This document shows, one piece after another, positions 20,871-32,734 of a stretch of DNA of 64,000 nt. Made by a program: the position numbers and the translations under genes. A model generated the notes under the pieces. That model was not told the origin of the DNA and ran no database searches. It saw nothing but the letters and a program-made list of their open reading frames with translations. The stretch comes from Arthonia radiata (lineage: Eukaryota; Ascomycota; Arthoniomycetes; Arthoniales; Arthoniaceae), in NCBI GenBank assembly GCA_002989075.1, contig PSQN01000014.1:930001-994000 (forward strand), written 5' to 3'. The stretch's first letter is position 1; each line of letters opens with the position of its first letter.

Positions 20871-22928
20871 ATGGCGAATCAGGTCAGTTCTTGGTGACGC
20901 TCGTCTCGTTCTCGCAAAGTTGTGCTCGTCGCTCTTACCCACTGCCACTGCAATTATGCTCGGCTGCTGAGGGTCGAGAGTTTGCTTTTATTGCGGCTGG
21001 AAGGTCGTGCAGCCTCTTGTAGTATTACTTGCGTTCAATCAAATCAACGTCTCTCGAAGAGTCGGAGCGACGGAGCTAATACTAATTTCAAGGACAAAAA
21101 ACCACACGCGAAGGCACCTGCGTCGTCGAGGAAATCCACTGGCCAAGCATCTCGAAAGTCGATCCAGCAATCATCAATCTCTACCCCTCCTGCATCATCA
21201 ATAAATCCCTCAACAGCGTCTGGAACACCAGCCTCACTCGCAGAAGGAGACGCCGTCAACTCAGGCCCATCAGCACAAGCCGGAAAGCGTCAGCGAAGGG
21301 CACCGAGGCTTTTCAGCGGAGAGCAATACGTCGATCCAAGCACTGTTCTCGGTGAGATCCAGCAACAGCCCTTCCTAACTCCTCAGCCGGTCCGGCCAAC
21401 CAAGAAGAAGTCCCAGAGTCGCACCTCAAGCGTCGCGAGAAGCAGACAGGATAGTCGCGTGCCAGAGCGTCCTCCAGGCTACGCTCCGAAGTATTATTCT
21501 CCGGAGTCCGAAGATCAAGATAGCAAAGAAGCCGTCAGGGAGCAGCTCGCGAGGAAGAGCAGCAAGACACCGCTTCCTGTTGAACGAAATAAGAAAGAGT
21601 CTTTACCCGACGACCCGCCGAGCGAGTCTTCAAGTCATCAGAACCCAACCCTCCGGTCTCCCCCACCCGTCGAAACCAACTGTCCGGCCCAGAGTAGTCC
21701 ACCTGTGTGGGTTAAGCGCCCCAGGACAGCGCGACCGCCTAGGAGTGCGGCACGATACGCGAGATCACTACACAGCCAGAGTGCGGCAAGATACGCGAGA
21801 TCACTACAGAGTCAAGCTGCTCGTCAGATTGAGAACGCAATCGTTCCCCAAAACACTGCAACTTCCATCGACCATAGAGAGGAGACCAATTTCGCTCCAG
21901 TGCCAAGCCCCAAATTTGATCTCGTCGAGCAACACTCTGAGTTCACGCTTGATCAGCTGTTGAACTTTTCAACAAGAAGGCCGCCGCTTGAGCGAGAAAT
22001 TGGCGAGCTCTACAACTCGAGAGCATACCAACACGGTCTACCGCCAACAACACAGTTTCGAGGATCGTCAGACCTCCCACCTTCATCCAACGCGGTCGGT
22101 ACACCCCAGCATCCGAGACGAATACCTCGAATCTTCGAGGCTGACGAAGTGTTAGTCCAAACCACCTCCCTGAACAAGCACCTACGCAGGTTTGCATCAA
22201 CGTGGGTAGCTCCGGAGCACGACCTTACAGCTCCACCCTTTCAAGAGATACTCTTCAAAGATTCCCGGGTCTATCCCATAGTCCCAGAAGCATCAGACTC
22301 GGGTCAGCTGAGAAATTGGCCATCTGTTCCGGGCTATATCGAGCACACCAAAGCCAATCCCGCAGGCGCATTTGAAGTTGCTAAGCGCAAAGTTAGACTG
22401 CCGCCTTACGTACCTATTACATCACGAGACCCGCGCGCAGCCGGTATCTTCAAGTTTGAACAGTCGCGAGAAGACGCCATCTTCGAGAAGATCGATCGTT
22501 CCTATCGCGCTAACCAGCTGTTCTACGCCAACGAGGCGAAGGATCCGACAGCGGCGATACACTTCATCAAGAAACACGACCGTAACGATCCCAATCAGCC
22601 ATCATCTGTTCAGAACAGTGAGAGGGCTCAGAACCTTGGCAACAAGAGGAAGCCGAAGGCTGGTTCACAGAAATCAATTGCGGACAACGACAAGCCTGTT
22701 GTAAGGAGGCCAGGTCGGTCAGTAAATCGTACGGCATTTGACCAAGGCGCTGGGGAGTCGAACGCTACCGTTAAGACGAGCCGTAAGAAGAAGGCTCAGC
22801 CGCAATCTGGCCTAAGCATTGAGACAGACGTCAAGAAGAACAACCCTGCTCCCGGCTGGATTAGGCTTGTGGAGGGTAGTGCAGGGCCGAAAGCTTACGA
22901 GGTGAGTGGAAGGTCCACCTGCCGTTAG
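20871..22928 (+). CDS. Disordered hypothetical protein
   Basis: Exon 1 is a four-codon micro-exon (20871-20882, MANQ) and exon 2 runs 21093-22928. They join in phase 0 across a 210-nt intron with a GCTAATACTAAT branch region. The large frame has no other plausible ATG. About 615 residues, rich in Ser, Pro, Lys and Arg, with repeated AARYARSLQSQ from a 36-bp tandem duplication. A more ordered part at about residues 400-560 contains ASTWVAPEHDLTAPPFQEIL, FEVAKRKVRLPPYVP and DPRAAGIFKFEQSREDAIFEKI. I do not recognise the family; a nuclear role is suggested only by composition. The 3' end is uncertain: a GTGAGT donor near 22903 could splice to an exon beginning at about 22980. Confidence 0.72.
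21744..21815. repeat. 36-bp in-frame tandem duplication
   Basis: A 36-base unit (21744-21779) is followed by a near-identical copy (21780-21815), duplicating 12 codons, roughly SAARYARSLHSQ, in the disordered protein. Confidence 0.9.
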
Positions 22929-23113
22929 GACGAAGTGTAGCGCTCGATAGGCGGAATGTTGACTGTTGAACTACATGTAGATCTGTTTGCTGGTGGCACG
23001 TGCTGTCTGGAATCAAGCTCGATATCCAACTTCAGCCTTCATTCTTACTTTGTTCCATCCTTGACTTCCTTGATACCCTACACAAACACGCTCGGCCATC
23101 AAACTGAACACAC

Positions 23114-24079
23114 AATGCCAGCGGCACAACCTAAGCGCGTCAAGGTATGCCTCTCCCTTTTGAGCTCTTGATGGGAATCCCTACGTTCATCTCTTCATAA
23201 ATTTAACAACCACCTCACACCCTCCCGCTCCCCGTCAACCTTCTCCATATAGTCACACACACCGCCCTGTCCAAAACAAACCCACTGCAGCCAACACCCC
23301 AACACCCCAAACCCCACCCCACCAACTCACCAACTCCACAGAACAAACGCATAACCCGCCACCTCCTCATCGGCTCCGAATCCTGGCCCCTCACCCCCTC
23401 CCTCCGCACCGCCACCACACCCCCCGACCACACCAAAGGCTGGCGCGTCTACATCGCCCCGCTCCCCGGCCACCCCCCGCTCACCACGTACATCAAAAAA
23501 GTCCAATTCAAAATCTTCCACACCTACGCCACCCCCGTCCGCGTCGTCGAAGAACCCCCCTTCGAGATCCGCGAAACCGGCTGGGGCGGCTTCCTCGTCG
23601 ACATCAAGATCTTCTTCGTCCCGGAGGCCGCGGCCAAACCCGAGAGCCGGACGCACTTTCTACAACTCGAGCCGTACGGAGACAGTGAAATGCGGGAACG
23701 CCAGGAGAAGGAGGGGATGGTGAAGAGTGAAGTGGTGGAGGGCGTGGAGTTCAATGAGCCGACGGAGGCGCTGTGGGATATTCTGACGAGTGAAGAGCAG
23801 TTTGTAGAGCCGAAGAGGAAGGGCAAGGGGAAGGGGAAGGGAAGGGTGGTGGAGGAGGTGCCGATGAGTGGGACGGTGGAGTTGCCTGCGCGCGGGGATG
23901 TGAGTAAAGAGACTGAGAAGCTGAATTTGGAGATGGTGCGGAAGGCGGTGGAGGAGGTGGAGGGGAGGAGGCGGGAGAGTGAGCGGAGGTTGAAGGAGGT
24001 GTTGGGGCAGATGGAGGAGTTGAAGGCGAGGAGAAGGGAGCGAGAGGGTGGGGATGGGGAAGTGGAGGCGACGTCTTAG
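23114..24079 (+). CDS. yaf9: YEATS-domain chromatin protein Yaf9
   Basis: Exons 23114-23143 and 23342-24079 (198-nt intron) give 255 residues. The YEATS fold is clear: HLLIGSESWPL, HTKGWRVYIAPL, YIKKVQFKIFHTYATPVRVVEEPPFEIRETGWGGF and VDIKIFFVP. A linker with EPTEALWDILTSEE and a C-terminal coiled coil (EMVRKAVEEVEGRRRESERRLKEVL) complete the Yaf9/GAS41 architecture. The protein is shared by SWR1 and NuA4 and reads acylated histone H3. The frame stops at TAG 24077-24079 but remains open for 27 more codons to a second TAG at 24161-24163 (see findings). The coding strand switches from C-rich to G-rich at about 23600-23690. Confidence 0.94.
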
Positions 24080-24163
24080 GAGGATGAGCCTGAGGGGGAG
24101 GTGGTGCGGGAGGTGAGGAGGAGTGGGAGGGTGAGGAAGACGAGGGTGGGGGAGGATGAGTAG

Positions 24164-24748
24164 ACTCGCTGCGTGCGAGACTGCGCGAAGTATTTCGATG
24201 ATTAGATTGATAGCGTAACGATATCATGCATGCGTTGCCGCTTGGAGGCTTCAATGGATGTCTCAACCAGGGGTCGAGCAATGACGCATGGTACCCGCCT
24301 GATACAATTTCATTATTCAATTGGTAGTGTGGATATAGCAGAAAATGAACGTCTTGCACATGCGGCCTGTGAGACAGAAAGATCACTGCAGCGTGAGATG
24401 GAAGACTTTCTAGAGCAAACTCCAATGCATTCGACGACGAGACTAGAATTACAACCGTTCTGAGCACTCTCGGGGTAGTAGGCCGCCGGGGTGAAAGTTA
24501 TGAACGAAACGCCTCACCATACTCGCCAACGCCCTCTTCGGCTTACACTCGATTCGGTATGCTGCACGTCAGTAATGCTCCTTCTTGACCGAGATCCAGT
24601 CATACCCCATCTTCGCCGCGACTTCATCATACTCCTTCGTCACCTCAACCTTATTACTCTCGCTCTTCACTCGAACGCCCCCGTACTCCCTCTTCACAGC
24701 AACAGCACCATCCTCCTTCTTCACCGAGGCCTCTGGACGCTCAGCTTT
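24164..24748. other. Intergenic between convergent YAF9 and BBP genes
   Basis: Contains both 3' flanks. The C/T-rich tract just right of 24600 is the 3'UTR side of BBP. No gene seen. Confidence 0.4.
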
Positions 24749-26825
24749 CTAAGCTGGCGGCGGAGGTGGCGGAGGTGGAGGCGGCTCGTCACCAGCAGGC
24801 GGCGGAGGCGGAGGCGGAATGTCATAGCCACCCGGCGCAGACTGCTGCCACGGCGCCATACCCGGAGCCGACTGCTGCTGTTGATACCCGCCGTAACCGC
24901 CGTACTGTTGACCGTAGCCGCCTTGCTGTTGCTGCTGCTGGCCGTACCCATAACCGCCGGACTGGTCGTTGTACCCACCACCACCACCACCGCGACCGCC
25001 GTAATTGTTGCCGCCGTAGCCGCTGTAGTCCTGGCGCTCTTGCTTCCAGGGCGCACCTCCACCGCCACCGCCGCCTCTGCCGCCTCCGTAGCCACCTTGA
25101 TCGTAGCCGCCGCCACCACCACCGCCATAGTAGTCTCGACCACCGCGTCCACCACGATCGCCACGGTCGCCACGGTCTCCGCCGCCACTTGCCCAAGGAC
25201 GAGCGTTGTATCCACCGTCCTCGCGTCCGCCGCCGCCTCCAGCGCCTGCTGTCTTCCATGGGGCTGCTGCACCGGTCGGACCACGCTCCCATGGTTTCTG
25301 TGGACGTCCGCCGTCGTTGTATCCTCCATCTTGCGCAGCTGGGCCGGGTGGCGCACCTTCAATCTTCAATGGCGCTTCGCCGCCACCAAGCTCCTGCATC
25401 ATGCGCTCGTACTCCTCTTCTTCAGCGTTCTTGATACGTGGGCGGTCGGGGAAGTCGGCGCGGCCGTATCCAGCACCACGCTGGCGGTCAGGACAGTCGC
25501 GCGCCATGTGTCCGGCATTGCCACAGACACGGCAGATGATGTTGGTGGTGAAGTTGCGGGCATGCGGGCAGTCGTACTTGCGATGGCCGATTTCGCCGCA
25601 GTTTTGGCAGGCCTGGTTCTCGTCGTCGCGGAGGGTACCGTTCAGGGCGGCAAGCTCGCGGAGCTGGTTGCGCTTGAGTTCGTTCTGACCCTCGGGGATG
25701 GATGCAGCCTGCATATAGCGTAAGTACATGATCTGCAAATGGCGGGGCGTGAAGGAGAGTGGATTAGCGCATACAGTTTCGATGACGTTGTGGATGGCGA
25801 CTTTGGCGCGCTCGATCTTGTCCTCGGTGTCGGCCATGATGAGGCAGTGGAGGTCTTCTTCCTGGTTGGAGGTGTGCGCGGCGTCGGAGCGGCCTTTGCC
25901 TTCTTTGACGGAGCCTTTGCCACGGATGGCGATTTTCGCTTGGGATTCGGTTTCCATTTTCTTGAGCGTATTGCCACGGGGTCCGATGAGTAGGCCAACT
26001 GTTAGTAGGGAACACCTAGTGGTTAGTTACTGGTCTCGTAGAAAGATGTGTGATGTGAGTAACGCAAAAGATGGACTTGAGAAGGTGTGAAATATATCGC
26101 ATTGCAGCTACGGAAGCAATGGATACTCTACAAGAAGGGGCAGCAAAGGGCAGGAAGGGGGTTAGTAGGCAGTCAGGGGTTAGTATCTCACTGAAGTTAA
26201 TCTCTGGATAATCGTTAACAGGCACGTAGACCTTCTCCTGCGTCTTAGTGGGACGTCTGTAGTCAGAGGGTGGGTGGTAGTCTGGAATGGTCTTCAAAGC
26301 CTTCTCGACCAGCTTGTGTCGCTCTTCTTCCAGGCGCTTGCGGTAGCGGTATTCGCGAGTGTTGACGCGCTTGCCAAAGTTGTCATATTGAGGAGGAGGC
26401 GATGGCGACCTAGATGGTGTGAGTACTAGCTTCAATGTGAGGGAGGATAAATCGAGTACTCACCGATCACCCTCAGCTGGCACAACATCGTTGATGCGCA
26501 GCTTCTGGCTGATCTCCTCAATACGCAAGTGCAGGGTGTAAGCATCGAGCTGTTCCGTGGTCATGTTGGCATGAATAGCTGTGGGTAAACCCATCAGACC
26601 AGCAGCCTTGTTCTCGGACACAGCACCCCAGCGGTTCCTCTTCTTGCGACGACGCGCGCCATCAATTGCGGCGTTGATCTCATTATCGAAAGAGCGCTCG
26701 GGGCTTCGCCCACGTTTGTGAGTTTCGGCGCCGTTGGGAGCACTATCGTCACGGTTCAGTCGATTACGACCCAGGGGCTCCATGTTGGAGCCGGTGACCC
26801 CCTGCTGGTTGCGTTGCCACGACAT
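24749..26825 (-). CDS. msl5: Branch-point binding protein (BBP/SF1)
   Basis: Minus-strand exons 26825-26464, 26409-26192 and 25998-24749 give 609 residues. N-terminal RKKRNRWG is the U2AF65 ligand (ULM) motif. It is followed by the helix-hairpin region and the KH-QUA2 domain ([20 protein letters not shown] spans intron 2). Two CCHC zinc knuckles follow, [14 protein letters not shown] and [14 protein letters not shown]. The C-terminus is a long Gly/Tyr/Gln-rich low-complexity tract ending in polyproline. BBP recognises the intron branch site in the commitment complex and contacts U2AF and the U1 snRNP. All phases close. Its tail is among the most repetitive coding DNA in the window and likely phase-separating. 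Confidence 0.95.
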
Positions 26826-27497
26826 GTTAGTTGCTCGGTATTTGAGACGCAAGCTGCAGGAATCTAGGTTTAGAGCGAGATGATAGACTCGGTCAGTTGA
26901 CGAATCTAATGATGTGTTGAAGAAGGAAGTAGAACTGGGGAAGAAGAGTGACATTTGAGAAAGGGTTCCTTCGCGCGAGCCACGTCAAGATTATGGGAAA
27001 TGCATATGAACTGCGTTTCACGCGAATCGAGTGCCATAATATTCTGGCTAGATGCTTCCATAAGACCGCGTTATCTCCAGGCCTAATGAATTGCAAGATT
27101 TATCCTTTTCTTCTCTTTCCTGATTTCAACAGAGACTCCTCGTGCGATGGCGGATGGCACTACCGATGCATCTTCACAATGAACGAATCACTCTGCATTT
27201 ATGGTCGAGGCAAGACTAGAGGAGCACCCGGTATTGCAAATATCAGGACAGGTTTTCGAATTGTGGGGGCGCGCTGATGAACCAAAATATATCTCAGAAC
27301 ACGACCAATGCTGGAGATGTCAAGCGCATCTCCAGAGCGAGTTTGTTTATGAAAATGGCCGTGTGAAAAACAAAGACCTGGCGTAATAGCGACTTTGTAA
27401 TGATGAGGACATCATTCATCGTTGGAATCTACTGAGGGTAGTTGGCTATGAAAGAGGCAGGGAGATCCGGCGTGACACAAGACAATAAGATCAGGAA
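26826..27497. other. Intergenic between BBP and the NLR gene
   Basis: Promoter of BBP on its left part; the right part is the 3' flank of the NLR gene. No coding signal. Confidence 0.4.
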
Positions 27498-30400
27498 TCA
27501 GTCCCGAAGCAGCCAAGAGACAAGTTCGAGATGTCCATTCAGTCTTGCCCACTCAGCTGCTTCACGTCCAGACTTGTCCCTGACGCCCTTAAGCTGTGGC
27601 GCTGCTCGTATTAACGCTTTGGCCACGGCCTTATGCCCGCTTCTTGCTGCATATGCCAAGGCTGTCATGCCTTCTGAGTCAACAACCATGGGCTCAATCT
27701 GGGGCTGCTTTAGCAGCATCTCGACAATCGACAGATAACCTTGGGTAGCTGCCCAACTGAGAGCCGTTCGTCCGGAATGGTCTTGCCGGTTGATATTGAT
27801 GAGGGGCTGATCCAGTAGAGTCTGAACTTCAACAGGGAATCCCGGGGAATCTACAGCCCAGAGTAATGGCGACCAACCTGAGTTGTCTGGCTCGTCCAGG
27901 ACTGACGGGTCGTGACGAGCTGCAAGATAGCAAAGCTCTTTCTTCTGCTCTCTTTCCTCGATTGAGCACCTGGCATTGATACTCAGTGAGAGGCACGTTC
28001 TTCCCCCGTCATCTTTCGAACTGATTTTGAAGCCACACTGCAAAAGATAGCGAGCAACGTTGACATTGAGGTTCATCATTGCGTGCGCCACACAGCTACG
28101 ACCGTCAATATCACGGGCCTCATCAGCGAGGTCAGCGAGCGGAGTGAGTAGCTTGGAGATTGCAAGAAACCCAGCTCGTGCGGCGTGTATGAGTGCGTCG
28201 CGGCCTCTATTGTCTTTGCACAGTGCAAGCGTTTTGTCGTGCGACAGAAGAACCTCCGCCGCATCCAAAGATCCACATCCAGCTGCGTAGTGAAGAGACG
28301 TGCTCCCAACTCCGTCTTTGGCATCGTGTTCGACACCATTTATACTTAACAGCCGGATCAGTATTTTCGAGTGGTTGAGTTCTGCAGCACAATGTAGAGC
28401 CGAAATGCCCTGCCTGTCCTTCGCGTTGAGGTCCGTTAAAGAGATGAAACTGCTCGAAAGGAGCGCCTCCATGATTCCGCTGTTCCCAGCTTGCGCTGCA
28501 GCGGTAATGAACAAGGGTCGGTGATTGTTTGTTGAGGTGAACTTGGCTTCTTCCAAGGCTTGCAGAAGCACCAGTACAGTCTTCTCGTGCTCTCTTGTGA
28601 TGGCCCAGAATAGTGAATTTTCTACGTCGGCTGACACATGACTTACCTGCTTCTCAAGGAAGTCTCGAACAATCTCGTACCATCCGCTGTAGCTAGCAAG
28701 AACCAAGGGCACTTTGAGCTCGGATGAACTTGGCGTCTCCGATGGTCTAGAAGCAGCAAGCACCGACAGCCAATTTTCAAAACACAATTTGTCCTTGTGC
28801 TTCATCAGAGCGATCGCAGGAGACTGATCTTTGTGGATAGACTCGGATATATGCAAGGCACAATGAAGCGTCGCGTACTGATATGCGTCATGCTGACATT
28901 TCAAGTCTTCCATAGCCTGGTCTCTTACCGCTTCCTCGTCCTGGAGAAAGGCAATCTGACTTAGGTCTACGGCAAAGTCTCCGTCGTCCGGAGGATCGGC
29001 TGCTGACTGACTATCTGCTTCTTCTTGAGACAGATACCGGAACTCGTCTATTGGACGACTGAATTCGTCAAGACAAAGATAGTTGACACAAGCGCTCGCC
29101 AGAATAGCGTGTGCAGATGCCAAATCCACTCCGTGACTCTTGTGAAGCGGATGACCGGGGCTGTCCTTGATGAGTAGCAGGTATTTTCTCATCGATGGAT
29201 GCACGAAGTCGATCTCATCACCACGAACCTTGAAGGCTGGTCCAAGTAGGCGCTCTACATTGATTGAGCCAATCATGTCGTCCTCGCGAAGTGCTTGAAG
29301 CAGCAAAGACGCCTCCCGTATCTTTAGAGGTCGAACGCTCGCCACAACGATGTGAAGCAATTCCCGAAGGAGAGATGGATCTCTGTAGTCAGCTCGTGAG
29401 AGATAGTTACAGTAAGCATCTTGAAGCGTCTCCGGTAGCATTTTCAAGACATGCTCAACACTAGTCAGCGTTGTGATGGCGTTTCTTTCGATCTCGTCCA
29501 AGACCAATCGGGTCCATAAAAAGGACTTGTTTGAATGATTCTCGACCTAAGAGGATGTCAGCACAGCCGCTTCTGAAGTTTGTTCAAGTTTCAAATGAAG
29601 TGTTTTAGGACAACGCCAGCGGGCTAGCTGCCTAACAAAGGTTTTGCGGCAAGTGGACGTAACGTGTGGATGCTCTGAGGCCTACCATTTCGCGTAATCT
29701 CGCGGCGTCTTTGACTGTCAGTCTCTTCGCACCAACGAGGTCCTGGAACGCTTCACCGATAATATTTGCGACGTCGCGTTCAAGACCATTTGGTATGTCT
29801 TCGAGTCGCAAGCGAGAGCCAGTCCCGTCTACCCTCTTTTGGATCCAGAAGTCGTCAGATTGGGATGGATGACTGCTGAAGACAAGCTTCAAAGTCTTTT
29901 TGTTGCCTAGCTCGCTCCCAACGCTGGCTGAAAGAGCAAAAAGTTGTTCAATAAGCTTTCGACGATGGCTTTGCTCGAGAGCATCGAGGGCATCCAGCAC
30001 GATGACGATAGTAGATCGTTTGGAGGCATCCAACGCGTTTTTGAAAGCACTCCAAAGTGACGTAAAACTGTACTTGGACCTTTGATGTCTCTCGCTGAAT
30101 GTCTTTCGGAGACGATCGAAGACTGTCTTCTCACGCATCGCCATCTGAACAATTAGCTGTCTCAAGACGTCAGTATTGTCGCGATGGTGCAAGTCTTGTG
30201 CCTCACAAAAGACACTATAGATCCCTGTGGCGGTAGCGCTCGCTTGTTCGTTCTGCCATCGGTCATCACGCTTAAGATGGTCAGTAAGAAAAGCCAGCAA
30301 GGTTGATTTGCCCATTCCAGCATCGCCTGTGACCCAAAATAAGTTTGAACGACCTTGAAACCAATCCGAGTAGGAAGGCTCGTTCAAAATCCACATCCAC

Positions 30401-31746
30401 GACCCCTTGCGTAAGGGCTCGAGAAGGCTCGAGTAATCCCAATTCATAGTAGCAAGATGGTCAATGTAGTCTTCTTGGGACCGGGTTAATGCTTGTAGAA
30501 GTCAGCATCGCTCACCAGTAGACTGATATAGTATGGGCCTACAAAGTAATGATGATTTTTCGTTTGCGATTGCTGATTTGCGCGGAGCACCGAGCCGAGA
30601 CAAGGCTGCATCGATATTTGACATGATGTCTCGGTAGTTAGAGTCTCTAGAACCTGGAAAACAGCATATAGCACTGTGGTGGCCGCGTAAAGGGATAGCC
30701 AGCTCATGTGGAAATCCTAGGAGTGCGGAACTTTTAGCGACAACCTAGCTGTGCGTCAGGTCTTAGCCGCAAAGCGTTCAATGACATGTCTTACCGGGCG
30801 GTCTAGCCGAGGATGCGACTCAGTTTCATAACCTGATAGAAGAATGATACGTCCAGCAGGAATCGAGAAACTCCTTGTGAGCTTGTCCAACTCATCGGAT
30901 CGGGTTTGTAGTAGACGGATCAAGTCAAATCGAACGAGTCCCAACACAGGGTGAATTATACCTGTGCCCCAAGAACTCAACCGCGCAACCCGAATAGCGA
31001 AGTCAGCAATACTGCTACCTCGATGCGGCGTTCCAAGGAAGCAAACAATCTTGATTCTTTGTAGCAGCGCCTCATAGTGTCGAGTGTCTGCATGTGCAAT
31101 GACGAGCGCCTAGCCTCGTTACTATATTGAACAGAATCGACTCGATTCGCGTACCTCTTTGACCACTATACCTCCGAGACTATGACAGACAAGGATGATC
31201 GGTGTCGAGGTCTTGTGAGATGATTAGAAGCTGTACGTCAGCCGGTGATCAAGCGCGGACGTACGTCGCCTAGCTCGCGCGTGACTGCATGCAGAAGCTG
31301 TCGCGCCCATTCTTCCACTCGGGCTATTGACTTACTACCAGTCAGGCGGGAATCGTAACCGAACGTAGAGATGCGACAATCTGGAAAGTCGTCTGGTAAA
31401 AGAGACTTCAGCCAGAGACATCCATTCTCGTGGGTCCATGTTCGACGTATATCACCTCCGAGACCATGTACGGCGACGATGTCGGCTCTGAGTGTGGATG
31501 AGATCTGGGCTCCTGTAATCCTCGGATCATGAAGCACTTCGAGACCTTCTTGTGCAGGCGTAGGTGCTTCGAGAACTGCGATCACGCTGCGATCATCCTG
31601 ATGGGCGGTATCCTTAACAAAGCGGTCAGAGACTCAGAGGCTGGTATGTTGACCTTGATGAAGCTCACTTCGGTGGTCTGCTCGAGCCTGCTAACGCTTG
31701 TAGATCGTAACAGAGTTCGAAACCGTCGTTGATATCTTTGCAACAT
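27498..31746 (-). CDS. Fungal NLR: SesB-like esterase, NACHT NTPase and ankyrin repeats
   Basis: Seven exons on the minus strand: 31746-31669, 31597-31265, 31211-31155, 31109-30795, 30744-30516, 30473-29686 and 29546-27498. They give 1282 residues with all phases consistent. Residues about 55-300 are an alpha/beta-hydrolase of the SesB/PGAP1-like type: ADIVAVHGLGGD, FGYDSRL, the nucleophile elbow CHSLGG (Ser about 148) and FLGTPHRGSSIADF. NACHT follows: Walker A GDAGMGKST (about 387-395), Walker B IVIVLDALDAL and a winged-helix region with LRILHIVVASVRPLKIREA-type sequence. From about residue 860 to the end there are ten or so ankyrin repeats (ALHCAAELNHSKILIRLL, TSLHYAAGCGSLDAAEVLL, TALSWAATQGYLSIVEMLL). 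Such STAND proteins act in heterokaryon incompatibility and non-self response. Exon 1 and the 42-nt intron 30515-30474 are the weakest points. Confidence 0.9.
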
Positions 31747-32734
31747 GCTAAGGGCAGAAAGCAGTTGCAGAGGAACAGTAGCAGCCGGGATGATAATAAT
31801 GCACCGTCGCTACCCCTGCTACACCCCGACGGCCGATGCCCGTGTTGAGTGATCTCTTTCTGAGCCATTGTGCGGGGCAGCATGACGTAGCGTACGACAG
31901 TATACCATTGCACCTACGGATAAAACCTCGTTTTCCGTACTACGGCAGAAAGACTGACTACGATTGGACCGTTCGGGAATCACAGCGGCCACATGTGATT
32001 AGTGGATCAACGGCGTGCAGAGAGACGCTTAAGGTCTTGAGATAAGTGGCGCGTATCACAGACTGGGCGTAACATCTTGCAATCCTGCGTGGCCTGGTCA
32101 CTTGTCTGTGCGTATTGGCAGGGAAGCGCACTTGAGACGAAGATCAAACGTACGATCATAGGGGATGAATTCAGAGTTAGAGTTCGACGGTGCCCGCAGC
32201 GCTAGCAGCATCGACCAAAGCGTGTCTTGGACCTCAAGTACTGCGTCTGTACATTCAGCGAACAGTACTTTTCATTCTTTTTGTTTGTAGGAAAGCTTAT
32301 CCAACGCGTCCGATTGGCCGATTCTCTCGGCGATGCTGTGCATGTCAGGATGGGTTGCCGGCCTGCTGCGGCAAGGGGGCGGCTTGAAAGTTCAAAGAAG
32401 GAGAACATACTCTATGTGCCAACATCATGTTGCTTCACAAGTCTCCGTGCTGGCATTGAATAGAGTAGCGTCGAGGACCATAATCGAGTATGCGAGCTAC
32501 AGTTCTTGGTAAGGAGACTCTGCGCACAGTTGCACGTTTTGCCGACTGATTGTTCTAAGATGTACATTATGGGTACTGCAGCGGTTCGGCAACCTATCCT
32601 GACACACGTGGCTGTCACACGCTATAGACACCAGAGCCCCGCTCGCTGTTATCTTGGAAGCCGAGCTCAGTTTTGCGAACTTCAGTACAACAGTACACTT
32701 CGACGGTTCGACGACCTCCGTTCGTGCTATAGAA
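31747..32734. other. Intergenic, divergent promoter region
   Basis: About 1 kb between the NLR start and the GTPase-like gene. No coherent frames. Confidence 0.4.
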
